Shown: positions 1 through 12,025 of the stretch, piece after piece
Numbering within the stretch: the stretch's first letter is position 1
How the letters are laid out: each line of letters starts with the position of its first letter
From: Silene conica
Lineage: Eukaryota; Streptophyta; Magnoliopsida; Caryophyllales; Caryophyllaceae
DNA: 64,000 nucleotides
Assembly (NCBI GenBank): GCA_029255685.2
Contig: CM055315.2
Span: 30,881,501-30,945,500 of the forward strand
Direction of reading: 5' to 3'
The notes under the pieces: model-generated
What the model was told of the DNA's origin: nothing
The model's database searches: none
What the model saw: the letters and a program-made list of their open reading frames with translations, nothing else
Made by a program: the position numbers and the translations under genes

Positions 1-684
1 AAAGAGTCCAATAACACTGACCATAGTGAATGTAAGAAAGAAATAGACTCCTTAAAAGACCTCCTTCTTCATGCTCGGAAAGTTCACGATAAATGGGAAG
101 GAAGCACTAACGTTCTAAACTTCCTAACTGAACAATCCGACAACAACATGAAAATGGGATTAGGTCACGAGTGTTATGGAAGAAGGGATCACTCAAATTG
201 TAAACAAAACCCAACAGACAGAGACTTTAGAAGAAGAAAATATGCCGACCTTCCTGAGTATTTGATATGTACTTATTGTGGCCATACTGGACACCTCCGA
301 GAAAACTGTGTAAAACACGCACAAGATTTTAAAACCAAAGTTAAGTTTGTTAAATCTTTAGGAATTCCAAACGACACTATTTCTGTCTCTGATAGTGATG
401 ATGACAAAATTGAGGAAAAAAATATCGACCACAGATGGTTCTATGACATGACATTTGATTACGAAGTAAAGAAAAATAGAACCAAACAAACTCCTCAACA
501 AACAACACACAAAAATTGGTCACCAAGAGTTCAAACTAAGACGTACACAAAAACATCAAAACCCAACTACTACCAATATAGAAAGACCTATGTAAGACAA
601 GTTTGGGTTAAAAAGGAAGATGTATTTGTGATTACTAACAACAAAGGACCCAAGTATGCTTGGGTACCTAAATCCTGTCTTTGA
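1..684 (+). pseudogene. gag: Sirevirus-like gag, C-terminal part
   Basis: This is the tail of the capsid/nucleocapsid polyprotein that packages the element RNA. The frame is open from the window edge. A CCHC zinc knuckle (C-x2-C-x4-H-x4-C, core CGHTGHLRENC) lies near 275-310, followed by an acidic serine/aspartate patch and a basic, Gln/Thr/Lys-rich tail. The N-terminal capsid part is upstream of the window. It runs directly into the protease region that follows, as expected for a copia gag-pol. The element is a broken fossil; the domain call rests on the zinc knuckle and its position. Confidence 0.75.
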
Positions 685-3600
685 AATTATTCGTGCAGTT
701 TGTCGCCAAGGAAAATAACCTATGGTATCTCGACAGTGGATGCTCAAGACATATGACAGGCGACGTAAATCTATTCCAAACCCTTAAACCCTTTGATGGA
801 GGTAAAGTCACATTTGGTGATAACAAAAAGGGAAAGATCATCGGAATTGGTAAGATAGGTATTTCATCCTCTCATACTATAAATGATGTATACCTTGTAA
901 GTGGTCTCAAACACAATCTTATCAGTATATCTCAATTATGTGACAAAGGAAATAAAGTGGTTTTTCATTCAGATATATGTCGTATAATCTTAGAAGGCAC
1001 CAGTAAAGTAATACTTGAAGGTCACAGGATGAAAAATGTTTATATGATTGATTTAAATGCTGTACCTACTGACTCTCTATCATGCATGAAAGTTACGTTA
1101 GATGATCCATGTCTATGGCACAAGAGATTTGGTCATATTAGCTCGCCTATTCTAAGTAAGCTGAAAAGATGGGACTTGGTCGAAGGTCTTCCGAAAATCA
1201 AATTTGATCAAGAAAAGATGTGTGACACATGTGCACGATGTAAACACGTCAGATCATCCTTTAAACCAAAAAGAGTGGTAAGCACGGAACAAGCTCTTGA
1301 ACTAGTACACATGGATTTATATGTGGCCTTATGAAGGTAAGAAGCAGAGGTGGTTCCAGGTACGTTTTCGTTCTAGTTGATGATTACTCTAGATTTGTTT
1401 GGCCAATCTTTCTCCATTCTAAAGACGAAACATTCGATGAATTTGTTAGTCTCATGAAACTTGTCCAAAACAAATATAAATCAAACCTAGTAACAATTCG
1501 TACTGACCATGGAACTGAGTTTGACAATCATGCTTTTATTGAGTTCTGTAAAACCAATGGTGTTGGACATAACTTCTCGGCCCCTAGAACCCCACAAAAA
1601 AATGGAGTCGTAGAACGAATGAACAGAACCCTAGAAGACATGGCTAGAACAATGCTTCTTTGTAGTGGCCTACCTAGAAACTTTTGGGCTGAGGCTATTA
1701 GTACAGCTTGCTATATTCATAACCGTGCTATGATTAGACCTATCTTTAAAAAGACACCTTATGAACTTCTTCGAGGTCGTAAACCAAACATATCTCATTT
1801 AAGATGCTTTGGTAGTAAATGCTTTGTTCACAACAATGGTAAAAACAGATTAAGCAAATTCGACCCTAGAAGTGATGAAGCAATCTTTATAGGATATTCA
1901 GATCATAGTAAAGCCTACAAAGTTTTTAACAAACGTACCTTATGCATAGAAGAAAGTATTCATGTTATCTTTGATGAAAATAATGTCTTCGATAAGCCAT
2001 TACAGGATATAGAGGAAAACCTAGACAAACCTGATTTCAGGTTATCAAGGGAAAATCCTCCTGAAATGGAAATTGAAGAACGAGAACCTCAAGGAACTCA
2101 AGATGAACTCAACTTGGGAGAAAATGGTGCGAGAAATGATGCTACAGTTGATGATACTTAGATAACTCTCAAACCAATGACTTGGAACCCAGAGTTACAG
2201 CCGATGAAGCTGTAACTTTGAATCAAAACCAAAGGGAAGAGGCCAGAGTTATAACTGACCCTACTATAAACCCAGGTTTGGATTAAGGGGGAACAAGTCA
2301 AGATCCCGAGTCAAGTTCAGGTAGTGCTAATAATCAATCAAGGAACTGGAGATACAAAGGCTCTCATCCTTTGGACAATGTCATAGGAAGCCTGACAGAT
2401 GGAGTTCAAACTAGAAGGAGCTTAAATAACTTTTGCTCATTCTACTCCTTTCTCTCCACTATTGAACCTTCAAATATCAAGGAAGCTCTCGCAGAACTAG
2501 ACTGGATAGTTGCCATGCAAGAAAAACTCCAGCAATTTGAAAGAAACAAAGTTTGGCATCTTGTTCCTCGACCTAAGGACAGAACTGTCATTGGAACTAG
2601 ATGGGTATTCAGAAACAAACTGGATGACACTGGAGTCATTGTGCGAAATAAGGCCAGACTAGTGGTTCAAGGATACAACCAACATGAAGGGATCGATTAT
2701 GACGAAACCTTTGCTCCTGTTGCTCGTCTTGAGGCAATAAGACTACTCATTGCATTTGCAGCACACAAGGGAATGAAGCTTTTTCAGAGGGACGTTAAGA
2801 CTGCCTTTCTTAATGGCTATCTCCAAGAGGAAGTATTTGTTGAACAACCTCCTGGATTTCCTGACAGCAAACTCAAAGATCATGTATTCAAATTGGACAA
2901 AGCTCTCTATGGCCTGAAACAAGCACCTAGGGCATGGTACGACAGATTATCAAAGTTCCTATTGGAGAGTGGATTCAAGAGAGGGTCTGTGGATAAAACC
3001 CTATTTCTTAAAAGCGAAAACTCAGATCTACTAGTCGTTCAGATCTATGTTGACGATATTATTTTTGGCTCAACTAATAAAAAGTTGTGCAAGTACTTCT
3101 CTGAGTTGATGACTTCTGAGTTCGAGATGAGTATGATGGGAGAACTAAAGTTCTTCCTTGGACTTCAAATACAACAAACTGAAGAAGGAATCAAAGTTCA
3201 TCAACAAAAATACGTCAAGGAGTTGCTAAAGAAATTCGGAATGGAAACCTCTCATGCAATGCCTACTGCAATGGTCACAGATAAAAAGTTAACCAAAGAC
3301 GAAGATGGTAAGTCTGTAGATGAAACAACTTACCGAGGTATGATTGGCTCACTTCTTTATCTTACTGCACGTCGTCCAGATATAATGTTTAGTGTCTGTG
3401 TTTGTGCGAGATTTCAATCTGCACCAAAAGAATCACACATGATTGTGGTTAAGAGAATATTAAGATACCTAATTGGAACCTCAAAGTTATATGTATGGTA
3501 TCCTATGGACTGTAACTTTAACCTAGTAGGATATTCAGATGCGGATTATGCAGGATGCTCCTTAGACAGAAAAAGTACCTCCGGACTTGCTACCTTTGTA

Positions 3601-3990
3601 GGTCCTTGTATTATATCTTGGGGATCCAAGAAACAAAATTCTGTCGCCCTCTCAACTGCTGAAGCAGAATATATTGCAGCCGCACTGGTATGTTCTCAAC
3701 TTTTATGGTTAAAGCAACAGTTACATGATTATGGTGTTGATGTTGGATGTGTACCTATTTTATGTGATAATACGAGTGCTATCATTATATCTAAAAACCC
3801 AGCCCAACACTCGAGAACTAAACATATTGAAATTAGACACCACTTTCTAAGAGACCATGTTGAAAAGAAAAATATAAAATTGGAATTTTGTAGTACGGAA
3901 AAACAATGGGCAGACATCTTCACTAAACCATTGGCTAGAGAACGCTTTGAGACTTTGCGATTGGAAATTGGTTTAATCCGTGGCACCTAA
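681..3990 (+). pseudogene. pol: copia pol region: protease, integrase, RT, RNase H (broken)
   Basis: Domains in order: aspartic protease near 735-760 (core LDSGCSRHMTG); GAG-pre-integrase with the HHCC-type zinc finger near 1115-1270 (WHKRFGHI, CDTCARCKH); integrase core near 1360-1750 (VDDYSRFVW, TDHGTEFDN, RTPQKNGVVERMNRT); reverse transcriptase near 2600-3250 ([16 protein letters not shown], the catalytic YVDDIIFGS); RNase H near 3530-3930 ([28 protein letters not shown]). Together these would cleave the polyprotein, copy RNA to DNA and insert it. The region is no longer one continuous frame and is judged non-functional. All signature motifs remain easy to read, so the decay is modest. Confidence 0.9.
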
Positions 3991-4570
3991 TCAAATCTTA
4001 AAAGCAAAAATAACCCAATGATTGACTACGGTTTAGATGAGATTATATGACTGTGTCCGTATACTCCGCTGCATGTGTATGTATGTATTCGATGATAAAT
4101 TTTGTGATCATAACTATATTATATAATTTACATATGAATGTGTGCACAATCGATCTCAAAATAATATTACGTCACATATTATAATTTACCTCAAACATAC
4201 ATATTACAAATCACATATAATAATATACAAATATTATTAAACTAAAAGAAAAATAAAATAAAAACTCACCTCACATAAACACACAAACCGTGTGTATTAC
4301 CCCACCTGCCACGTTCATCCCAACTAGCCCCACAACAAATTGCCACGTACCCCTACCTAGACCAATAGCCTTTGACCTTTAACCAACAACCATTATTACC
4401 CCAACTCCCTCAAACTTACCTCCCCTACTTCCATTATTACCGTCCACCATCCCAAACTCCATTAAAATCCTAAATAAACCCAAACCTCCATAAAACCTCC
4501 ATAAAACCTCCATTAAATCTCATCCCAAAAACCACCAAACCCAAATCCGACACCACCATTCACCACCAAA
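3991..4570 (+). other. spacer between pol and the downstream ORF
   Basis: An AT-rich then C-rich stretch with no coding frame. Its 3' half (about 4290-4570) is pyrimidine/CCA-rich and resembles a plant 5' leader ahead of the ATG at 4571. In Sireviruses the downstream ORF is thought to be made from a spliced or separate RNA; I see no decisive splice site here. Confidence 0.4.
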
Positions 4571-6100
4571 ATGCCTCCCTCTCGTGACACTCGCTCTCAC
4601 AACAAGAAACCAACACCACCTTCACCTACCCCATCACCACCACCCTCTCCGACACCTATCGCCACCGCCGCTCCAACACCAGACCCAAGCAAACGTCGAA
4701 AGCTCAACCGTGTCGCCTCCTCGAATTCCGACGACATGCATGAACTCGATTCCAAGAACCCCCGTCCTCTGTTTAAAGAGTATTCCGTCGAAGCTACTAA
4801 AGAGGGTCTCGAGCGAGTTCGCATGACTAAGCATGAAGGTATGCTTATTGACTGTCTCCTTCCTTATTCCATTCATGCGGGTAGGTTTTACCCGACATCT
4901 TGGGTAGACGGATCTAAGTCTCTGCTTTTCTTTAAGAAATTTTTAGAATTTCAGGGGTGGGAATATATTAGTAATTTTTCGGGGTTAATATTTCCGATTG
5001 AATTGCTTCAGTTTTTTGCCTCTGTGAAACCAACTGAGTCTGGGTTGAAAGCCGTTGTTAATGGTAGGGATGTCGAGGTGTCCTTAGGAGATATTTGTGA
5101 AATTTTTCATCTTGATCCAAGGGGTATTGATATTGATACCCGTAAGGAATGGGGGGTGGTGACACAAGAACAAAAGATGATGATCAAACAATATTTTGAT
5201 CCAAATGTCACTGAAATCTCTCCACTCCTCACAAATTCGTTTTCACCCAAATTGAAGTTGTTTGTTAACTATCTTTGGAACACGATTCTACCTAGGAGAG
5301 GTGGTCGTGACAAGTTATCAAGTATCGAAGCTATCGTATTATTTCATTGGTTAGAAGGAAACAAAATCAATCTTGCCTTCTTGTTGTGTTCGAAAATTTG
5401 TCAAACTTCATCTGTTTTAATCAAAGAAAAGACGAGTTCGACACTCGACATTCCTTATGGAATGTGGGTATCCGAAATCTTGTTGAAAAAGGGTGTTGTG
5501 GATGATTGTAGCTTTGGTGTTAAGCCTCGTGACCGAATGTGTGATAAGTTGCTCAAGTTAATGGGTATCATGTTCAATGGAGGAGATTTATCTTTTGGGA
5601 AAACGGTTGAGGAGGGACCAAATCCGAATCCGTCTCCATCGTTTGAAGGGTTGGAAGCTAAAATGGATCAGATTCTTGGTTTATGCCAAGTTAAACAAGA
5701 AAAGGAGAATGTGGGTGCTTCGGGAAGTCGTGATCCGTCGGGTTTTGAGTCGTTGTTGAAAACGTGGATGGAAAAGGTTGATAAGCAACTTGGTAAACTG
5801 GGATCCGAGGTATCGGTTATGTGCTCGGAGTTGCTCGTTATTAGTGATCGTCTTTCGTTCCTCACGTCCCAAGGTGGAGCCATGGTAAGGGATCACGGTT
5901 TATTGCGGAAGGATGCTTCACAAGCACTTGAGGCCGTCAAGGCACTTTCGCTCAAGGTTCTAAATTTCGAGCTAGCCCTTAACGCTCAAGGACGAAACGT
6001 GAGTAGTTGCTTGGATAGGTTGGACACTCTTGAGTTTCGTTCCCGACCCGATTATGTGAGTCCGTATGCCAAGACCCCTGCCTCAAGCTCTCGCTCCTAA
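4571..6100 (+). CDS. Sirevirus downstream ORF (env-like position), function unknown
   Basis: An uninterrupted 509-residue frame directly after pol inside the copia element. Residues 1-60 are low complexity: Pro/Thr/Ser-rich, then a basic KRRKLNR patch that could act as a nuclear localisation signal. Residues about 80-270 form a compact, aromatic-rich region (IDCLLPYSIHAGRFYPTSW, LGDICEIFHL) that resembles the plant retroelement-associated plant-mobile-domain-like families by general pattern only. Residues about 350-500 look coiled-coil prone. I see no signal peptide and no convincing membrane anchor, so a true envelope role is doubtful despite the position used for env-like ORFs in this lineage. 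That it stays open while pol is broken is notable. A capsid-accessory or chromatin-targeting role is speculation. Confidence 0.6.
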   Translation: MPPSRDTRSHNKKPTPPSPTPSPPPSPTPIATAAPTPDPSKRRKLNRVASSNSDDMHELDSKNPRPLFKEYSVEATKEGLERVRMTKHEGMLIDCLLPYSIHAGRFYPTSWVDGSKSLLFFKKFLEFQGWEYISNFSGLIFPIELLQFFASVKPTESGLKAVVNGRDVEVSLGDICEIFHLDPRGIDIDTRKEWGVVTQEQKMMIKQYFDPNVTEISPLLTNSFSPKLKLFVNYLWNTILPRRGGRDKLSSIEAIVLFHWLEGNKINLAFLLCSKICQTSSVLIKEKTSSTLDIPYGMWVSEILLKKGVVDDCSFGVKPRDRMCDKLLKLMGIMFNGGDLSFGKTVEEGPNPNPSPSFEGLEAKMDQILGLCQVKQEKENVGASGSRDPSGFESLLKTWMEKVDKQLGKLGSEVSVMCSELLVISDRLSFLTSQGGAMVRDHGLLRKDASQALEAVKALSLKVLNFELALNAQGRNVSSCLDRLDTLEFRSRPDYVSPYAKTPASSSRS

Positions 6101-6777
6101 TCCTTCATTATCGGTTTTCGAATTCAAGTTTGAAGTTGTTTTGGTGTTATTGTAATTAAGTCCTGGGTTGGACTTTTAAAACTCTTTTGATTATGGCCCA
6201 ATTACTATCCTGGCCCATTGGAATCCGAGGCCTTAATCCGTTTTGCCTCCCTCGGATTTCCTAATCCTACCTTGGCCCAAACTTTATCCTATTTTGCCTA
6301 TGGCCCAATTTCTTTGTTACCTTTTGCCTTGGCCCATACTATCTTAACCTAGCCAGGCCCAAATTTTCTAAACTCTCTTGTTCATATTCGGCCCAGTGGC
6401 TATAGTACATTCGGTTGATTGTGTATATTTTCTACATTTCGTATGTGCTTGTATGATATTTTCTATGTTCGTATCTTTTGACTCGTCTTACATGCTTGCT
6501 TATGTTTCGTCGTATATTATTCTAGTCGTTTCATGTCTTTGTTCTCATCTTTTCGATGATCTCAAGAGGGGGAAAAATGCGACTTAGATTAGAATTTGCC
6601 TAAACTTGCTCCTTGTCGTAATTCATTGTCTCTTAGGGTTCTTAAAGGGTATGGGATAGATAGAAGATAGAAACCCTAAGTGAATCTTTGTTATAAAAGA
6701 CCATTATTATATTGAGGGGGAACATACACTTAGACACAAAATCTAAGAAGACTTGCCATCATCAAAAAGGGGGAATT
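6101..6777 (+). other. Sirevirus 3' untranslated region with GGCCCA cluster and repeated polypurine tracts
   Basis: No gene. Seven GGCCCA hexamers lie between 6195 and 6395 (starts 6195, 6212, 6274, 6302, 6331, 6356, 6390). On the minus strand they read TGGGCC, the core of the plant site II / TCP-type promoter element. Downstream are G-runs near 6557 (aagaggggg), 6714 (gaggggg) and 6764 (aaaaaggggg). Repeated polypurine tracts before the 3' LTR are a recognised Sirevirus trait; the last one abuts the LTR and is the likely plus-strand primer. Confidence 0.7.
6764..6777 (+). promoter_or_regulatory. polypurine tract of the Sirevirus-like element
   Basis: Purine run aaaaaggggg followed by aattt immediately before the TGTTGAAC start of the 3' LTR, in the position of the plus-strand primer. 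Confidence 0.7.
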
Positions 6778-7372
6778 TGTTGAACCATATATTCGAATAT
6801 ATATATTAAGTATATATGTCTATGTTTTGATAATGACAAGTCTAGCTAGTATATATTATATACTCGTGCGTATAATCGTGTGCTAAGTGTACAGAATATT
6901 AGTAACAAGATCTAATCAATCAAGTATAAAAGATTCAAGAGTGTTAGTCAATGAATTGACTAAGTCGAAGATTGATAGAAGATCACAAGCGCGCCTAAAG
7001 AACTAAAGTTATACTTATCAATTATAGCTTTAGTACGAGATTGATTCAAGTTATAGTTCGTAGCTATAACTCTATATTATGAAGAAATGATCGTTATATA
7101 TGTGATGGGTTGAAACGATTTTAGTTTCCAAAATCGTCATGGACAATTAGTGTTTAATTGGTATTCTATTCTTAATATGGAATTATTAATCTTAATAGGA
7201 TTATATAAAATATCTTTTGGTTAAATAGGAATAAATAATTTTCTTATGAGATAATTATTTATTACTAAATAAACTAAGGATTTTTATATAATAAGATTAG
7301 ATTTAAGGTAGTATTACTAAAAGACTAGTATTCGAGTTTTAGTAATATTCCTAAATCATCTAGGGTTTTAAT

Positions 7373-8623
7373 TGTTGGGAAATGTGTCCTCAACAATTGT
7401 GCGATCACGACAGTGATAAAAATCATTGTCATAAATCTTATGAAAAGAATATGCAAGGGACGATCCGATATTGATTTAGTCAACTGACCAACATTAATCG
7501 GTAATGATTGGCTGACTAGAGTTTGACATTACTGTCGTATGACGGTGGTGGTCAGTTGATCCCTTTAGGTCACACCTTTAGGACTAACCCCTTAAACGTA
7601 TATTGATTAATTGTATAGGATACAGATTGATCGATATTCTCAAAACCGTATATTAAGAATTCAGAGGTTGAATCTTAAAGTAAGATTTATATTTGAAATT
7701 GAAATGTGTCAATTGTCAAATATTAAACGATATTTTAGAAATATCAAAATTAGTATAATGAATGGTTCATGGTTATAACAAATGTTGTAAATATATCGTA
7801 TCGACGATTATTATGATAACCATATGTTGGGACGGTAATTACGAATTACTAAATTAATTTGTTAAATATGATTTAATTAATTTTGAAATAATATTTATTT
7901 GATAAATGTTTATTTTAAAAGTAATACAATTATTTTATGTCACATGGGATGTCACATATTATACAATTGTACAAATTAAAAAATTGTAAAATGGAAGTCC
8001 ATTTTACTCTTAAGGGAGCCGTGTAATATGTATGTTATGGGTTAATTTTCTCTTATAAAATAATGATGAATTAGGGTATGATGGTTAATAGGTAGCCATG
8101 CAACCCTAAGTATAGATAAGACAAAAGGAATCAAATTCCTTATGCTTTTAACCCCTCTTACACGGTTCACATACAACAAACTAAAACTCATTCTAAATTA
8201 TATATATGTGATACATCACATATTTATTAAAAATCCTACTGTTGTATTTTATTCTAGAGTGAGAAACAAAATACAATAACCTCTAAAATATATTACTAGA
8301 TAATATTTTCTAGCATACTAATTATAATAATTAGTACACGGTTTTAACCTAATACCGTCCTCTAGTTTCGGGTTCGGTTATTTGGTCCGTTTAAGGTAAG
8401 GTCTTGGTGTTCACTCATTGGAGGCAAGCTTACTTGATTGCTTTTGGAGGATCGTCCAAAGCATATTTTGGACCGGTTGTAAGAATACGATTCTCCTTAT
8501 TTCCGCTTTTATTTTGCATGCACAACATCTTGAGTATAATTAATATGAGATTAATTAAAATGTAAAATAATTAGTAAGACTACATTATTAGGTAAACTAG
8601 TATGGATCTCGTTTTTTCCTTCA
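7373..8623 (+). repeat. 5' LTR of gag-only element 1
   Basis: 1,251 bp from TGTTGGGAAATG to ...CCTTCA, nearly identical to 14355-15605. The termini have the canonical TG...CA, and the 5 bp outside form one half of the target duplication. Confidence 0.95.
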
Positions 8624-8625
8624 AG

Positions 8626-8637
8626 TGGTATCAGAGC
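8626..8637 (+). promoter_or_regulatory. primer binding site, initiator-Met tRNA type
   Basis: TGGTATCAGAGC two bases after the 5' LTR, the complement of the 3' end of plant initiator Met tRNA and the usual copia minus-strand primer site. Confidence 0.9.
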
Positions 8638-11098
8638 ATTAGGTTGCTTGCATGCAACTCGATTTTTACGTTTTTGCGAGAAAATGTGATTTTAATTAAA
8701 AACGAAAATGAGTAGTACATATAGGATATGCACGAAAATGTTAATGCATGTATACTTTCTGGTCTTAAAATAGTTTTAAGTCATTTTGATGATTTATGGA
8801 ATAATATTGTTCAATATTGTAATTAAATTGTTTAATATATGCTTAAAATCGGTTAAAAATGTTTTAATATGGGAAAAATAGCAAAATAATGTTTCTGGCC
8901 ATGAATTTTAAATATGTTCTCACATGCATTTAACATATTATGAATACATATAATTTTCGAAATTATTGAGTTTTATGCATGGTTTATGATTTTTAATGGT
9001 TAAATAGTCATAAAATGAGTTAAATATGGGTTAAATAGTTATATTATGAATTTAACTATAAAATTTTTTGTAGATGTCACATGCAATATATAAAATATAT
9101 GATGAATTTTCCAGAAATTTGTCTTTAATATTGCATGAATATTGATTTTTATCGTAAAAATCGTAATATTAGTGACATATTTTAGCTTAAATAGTTTAAG
9201 TTCAAATTTGACCATAAAAATTTAATATAGTGTCACATATATTATTTCTAGCATGCATGTGAATGTTGAGCTATTAATCTCGAATTTTGCATGAGAAATG
9301 ATTTTAATCGGTAAAATCGCGTAATATATGACACGAATTATTAAAAATAGTAAAAGTTACTTATGTGGTCCGAAAAATTCACCCATATTAGTCATATTAT
9401 ATATGATCATCAACATATTTTTATTTAGTGCCAAAAGTTTCTGAAATTTTAAATTTTAATTTTAAAAGTTAAAGTTGAAATTGAGTGTTGTAAGAGTCAT
9501 AATCATTACTTTTCAGACCTTAAATAGTGTTTTTCAGCCTGATTTTTCTGCATTTTCAGATACTTTGAGTGTCTAGGAAGATGTAAAAATTATATTGGTA
9601 TTTTATTTCATAATTGTTTGAAGTAGTTTTGAATTTTTCGTTTAATAATGCATGAACACGGCAATTTTACGAAATAAATAAGTATATTTCGAAAATATTT
9701 AAGTTTTAAGGATCTGATATTTTAGAATATTTTCAGTATGTTCAAAATTTTGAATTTTGAATTTTCGAAATTTTTATGACTCGTTTGATCATTTTAATGC
9801 TATTTCCCGTAAAACCGATTAAAACCGAACAATATTAAAATAAAAGATTAAGTTATTTCGAAATTTGAGTAAGACTAAATTTTGAATCCTAAAATGTGTT
9901 AGGAAACTTAACTAAATCGTGAATGGTGATTCATAGAGTGATTAGTGATTTTAAAATCGTTTAAATCACGTTATTCCATAAAACCGTGTTATTACGAATA
10001 ACGATATTTAAAAGGTGTTTAGATAGGACGATTTGGCTTAGGTTTTGCATTTTACATAAGCATTGCATATTTAATTATCTTTTATGAATGTCATATTTTA
10101 TTTACGTAATTTTGGAATTATGTAATTTTCTTAGTATGGCCTTAGATTTTAATCGATATTTCCCGTAATGTAAGGGTTTATCGATTCGGTTGTAATTTAA
10201 TGTGATCTCGTATCACTTTATTTTATTGTTTTATTTTATTTTATAATGTATAAAATAGATAGAAAATTTGTAATTATTTGTAATTCCGGAGATCCTTGAA
10301 GACGGTGCCATTTCGGAAAGGAGTTCCGACCAAGACGGAGTTTGCCTTGGGATGCGTGCCGCGTGTGAAGTTCAAGGGACCAAAGGAGTTGGTTTCCGAA
10401 TTTGTATTTTAAATTTAAATTTTCTATTTTAGGAAAGGCCATACTAGGGTTTTATTTATGCTTTTAAGTTTTTATGCTCATCATGTTTGCATGCATAGCC
10501 AAATCGTCATTCAAACTCATGCATTTCATCGATTTTATCGACCGTGTCAATTAAATTATCGATAATTCACCGACTTAGTTCACTTAAAGGAGATAGATAA
10601 TAAATTGACAAGATCTCTTACGTTATTTAAAAATCGAGACATAGCCTTACCAAAAAGTAAAAAACCCGCGAAGGATCTTCTTCATAAGGGAGTAGGCTCG
10701 GCTAAACCGGGGTGCAAACCTTATTACGTTGGTCAAGTGGGGTAATATGATTACGTTTCTCGAAATTTGGTTGATCTCGACGAAGGTATTCGAGCCACCG
10801 TAGTGGTAATAAGTTCGGGCTAAGATAAGAATTAGTGTAATTTTATCGACCGAGAGTTCTAAAAGTAGAATCGATTAAGGAGTTAATCTACCGAGTCACA
10901 TTAGTGAGGGATGTATCGGCTAAACCGTGCCCGAGTTAGTGTGTATTTGGGTCTCGGGATCATTTACTTAATTGGGTAAGAGATCATTAAGTAGATGTTT
11001 AACTTGTTTAATATTTACAAGTTTAATTATTAAAACGATAATTGTGTTTTAATTCCTTTATTTTCATTTGTAGTTCATTTTTCGACTTTCAACCATCA
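8638..11098 (+). other. long leader of gag-only element 1
   Basis: About 2.4 kb of AT-rich DNA without a supported frame between PBS and gag. TTTGTAG at about 11066-11072, some 30 bp before the gag ATG, would suit a 3' splice site, so the leader may be spliced in the RNA; this is a guess. It may also hold the packaging signal. Confidence 0.5.
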
Positions 11099-12025
11099 AT
11101 GGCAAATAACGCTCCACCACTCCCACATCACGTTTCATGGCTTCGGTCTTTTATGGATCGTTGCAAGCTTGAGAAGCATGGCGCCAATTTTAAAGATTGG
11201 GACGCCCAATTGGTGTTGGCCGCGGAAGCCGACGATAAGACTCGTTATCTTACCATTACCGCTCCTCCTACTCCCGGTGCTCGTTCATCGGAAGCGACTC
11301 GTGAGGCCTATGAGACCTACATGAAAGAGTCACATGCTTTGAAGAATGTGCTTATATTTTCGATGGAGCCGGATCTCCAAAGAAGAATGATTAAGCTAGC
11401 CACGGCTAATGAGATTTACACTAAGATTGCGACCATGTTTTCGCAAGCTCCTAGGGTAATCCAATATGAGGCGGCCTCCGCATTCTTTGATTTGACCTTA
11501 AAGGAAGGTCAAAGGGTTAGTCCTCATGTGCTCAAAATGGTTGAGCTAGCCGAAACCTTGAAGTTGCAAGGGGTGAATGTTCCCGACTCGCTTATTATTG
11601 ACAAAATACTTCATTCCCTCAACAAAGTGAAATCGTATGTTCAATTTCGGGTAAATTATAACATGCGTAATCAAATAACCTCCTTGGACGAGTTACATAA
11701 GATGTTAGTCCAAGCGGAGAGGGATATGGGACTTAATGAGAGTTCCACGAAGGATGTGCTAAATATCGAGACGAAAAGCAAGGGGAAGTTTAAGCGCAAG
11801 GCTAACAAGTGTAAAAATGTCAAAGCCTTCAAACCCGCATCTCCTAAGGAGAAGACTTTTACGAAAGGTGCTTCTTCTTCATCGTCGTCAAAGGTTGAAG
11901 ACAAGTGCCATTATTGCACTAAGATGGGGCATTGGAAGCGCAATTGCCCGAAGTATCTCCATGACCTCAAAGCCGGAAAAGTTCTTGCAGTAGGTATCAA
12001 TTCTCGTCTACTTCATGTTATTTAA
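11099..12025 (+). CDS. gag: Ty1/copia-type Gag, only protein of gag-only element 1
   Basis: The start at 11099 is chosen over an upstream in-frame Met (11042) because MANNAPPL aligns with the start of its relative at 35584. About residues 10-200 match the plant copia gag/UBN2-type fold (SWLRSFMDRCKLEKHGANF, FSMEPDLQRRMIKLA, YEAASAFFDLTLKEGQ). A basic linker (KSKGKFKRKANK) leads to one CCHC zinc knuckle, CHYCTKMGHWKRNC. Such a protein would form the virus-like particle and bind RNA. The frame is open, while no pol follows. In both copies the frame ends near a possible 5' splice site, and a lysine-rich coding-like piece follows shortly after; whether this is a real intron is unknown. Confidence 0.85.
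   Translation: MANNAPPLPHHVSWLRSFMDRCKLEKHGANFKDWDAQLVLAAEADDKTRYLTITAPPTPGARSSEATREAYETYMKESHALKNVLIFSMEPDLQRRMIKLATANEIYTKIATMFSQAPRVIQYEAASAFFDLTLKEGQRVSPHVLKMVELAETLKLQGVNVPDSLIIDKILHSLNKVKSYVQFRVNYNMRNQITSLDELHKMLVQAERDMGLNESSTKDVLNIETKSKGKFKRKANKCKNVKAFKPASPKEKTFTKGASSSSSSKVEDKCHYCTKMGHWKRNCPKYLHDLKAGKVLAVGINSRLLHVI

Noticed and set aside
6378-6587. Small hydrophobic frame after the Sirevirus downstream ORF
   Set aside because: AT/TTC-rich untranslated DNA between polypurine tracts; hydrophobicity follows from T-richness.
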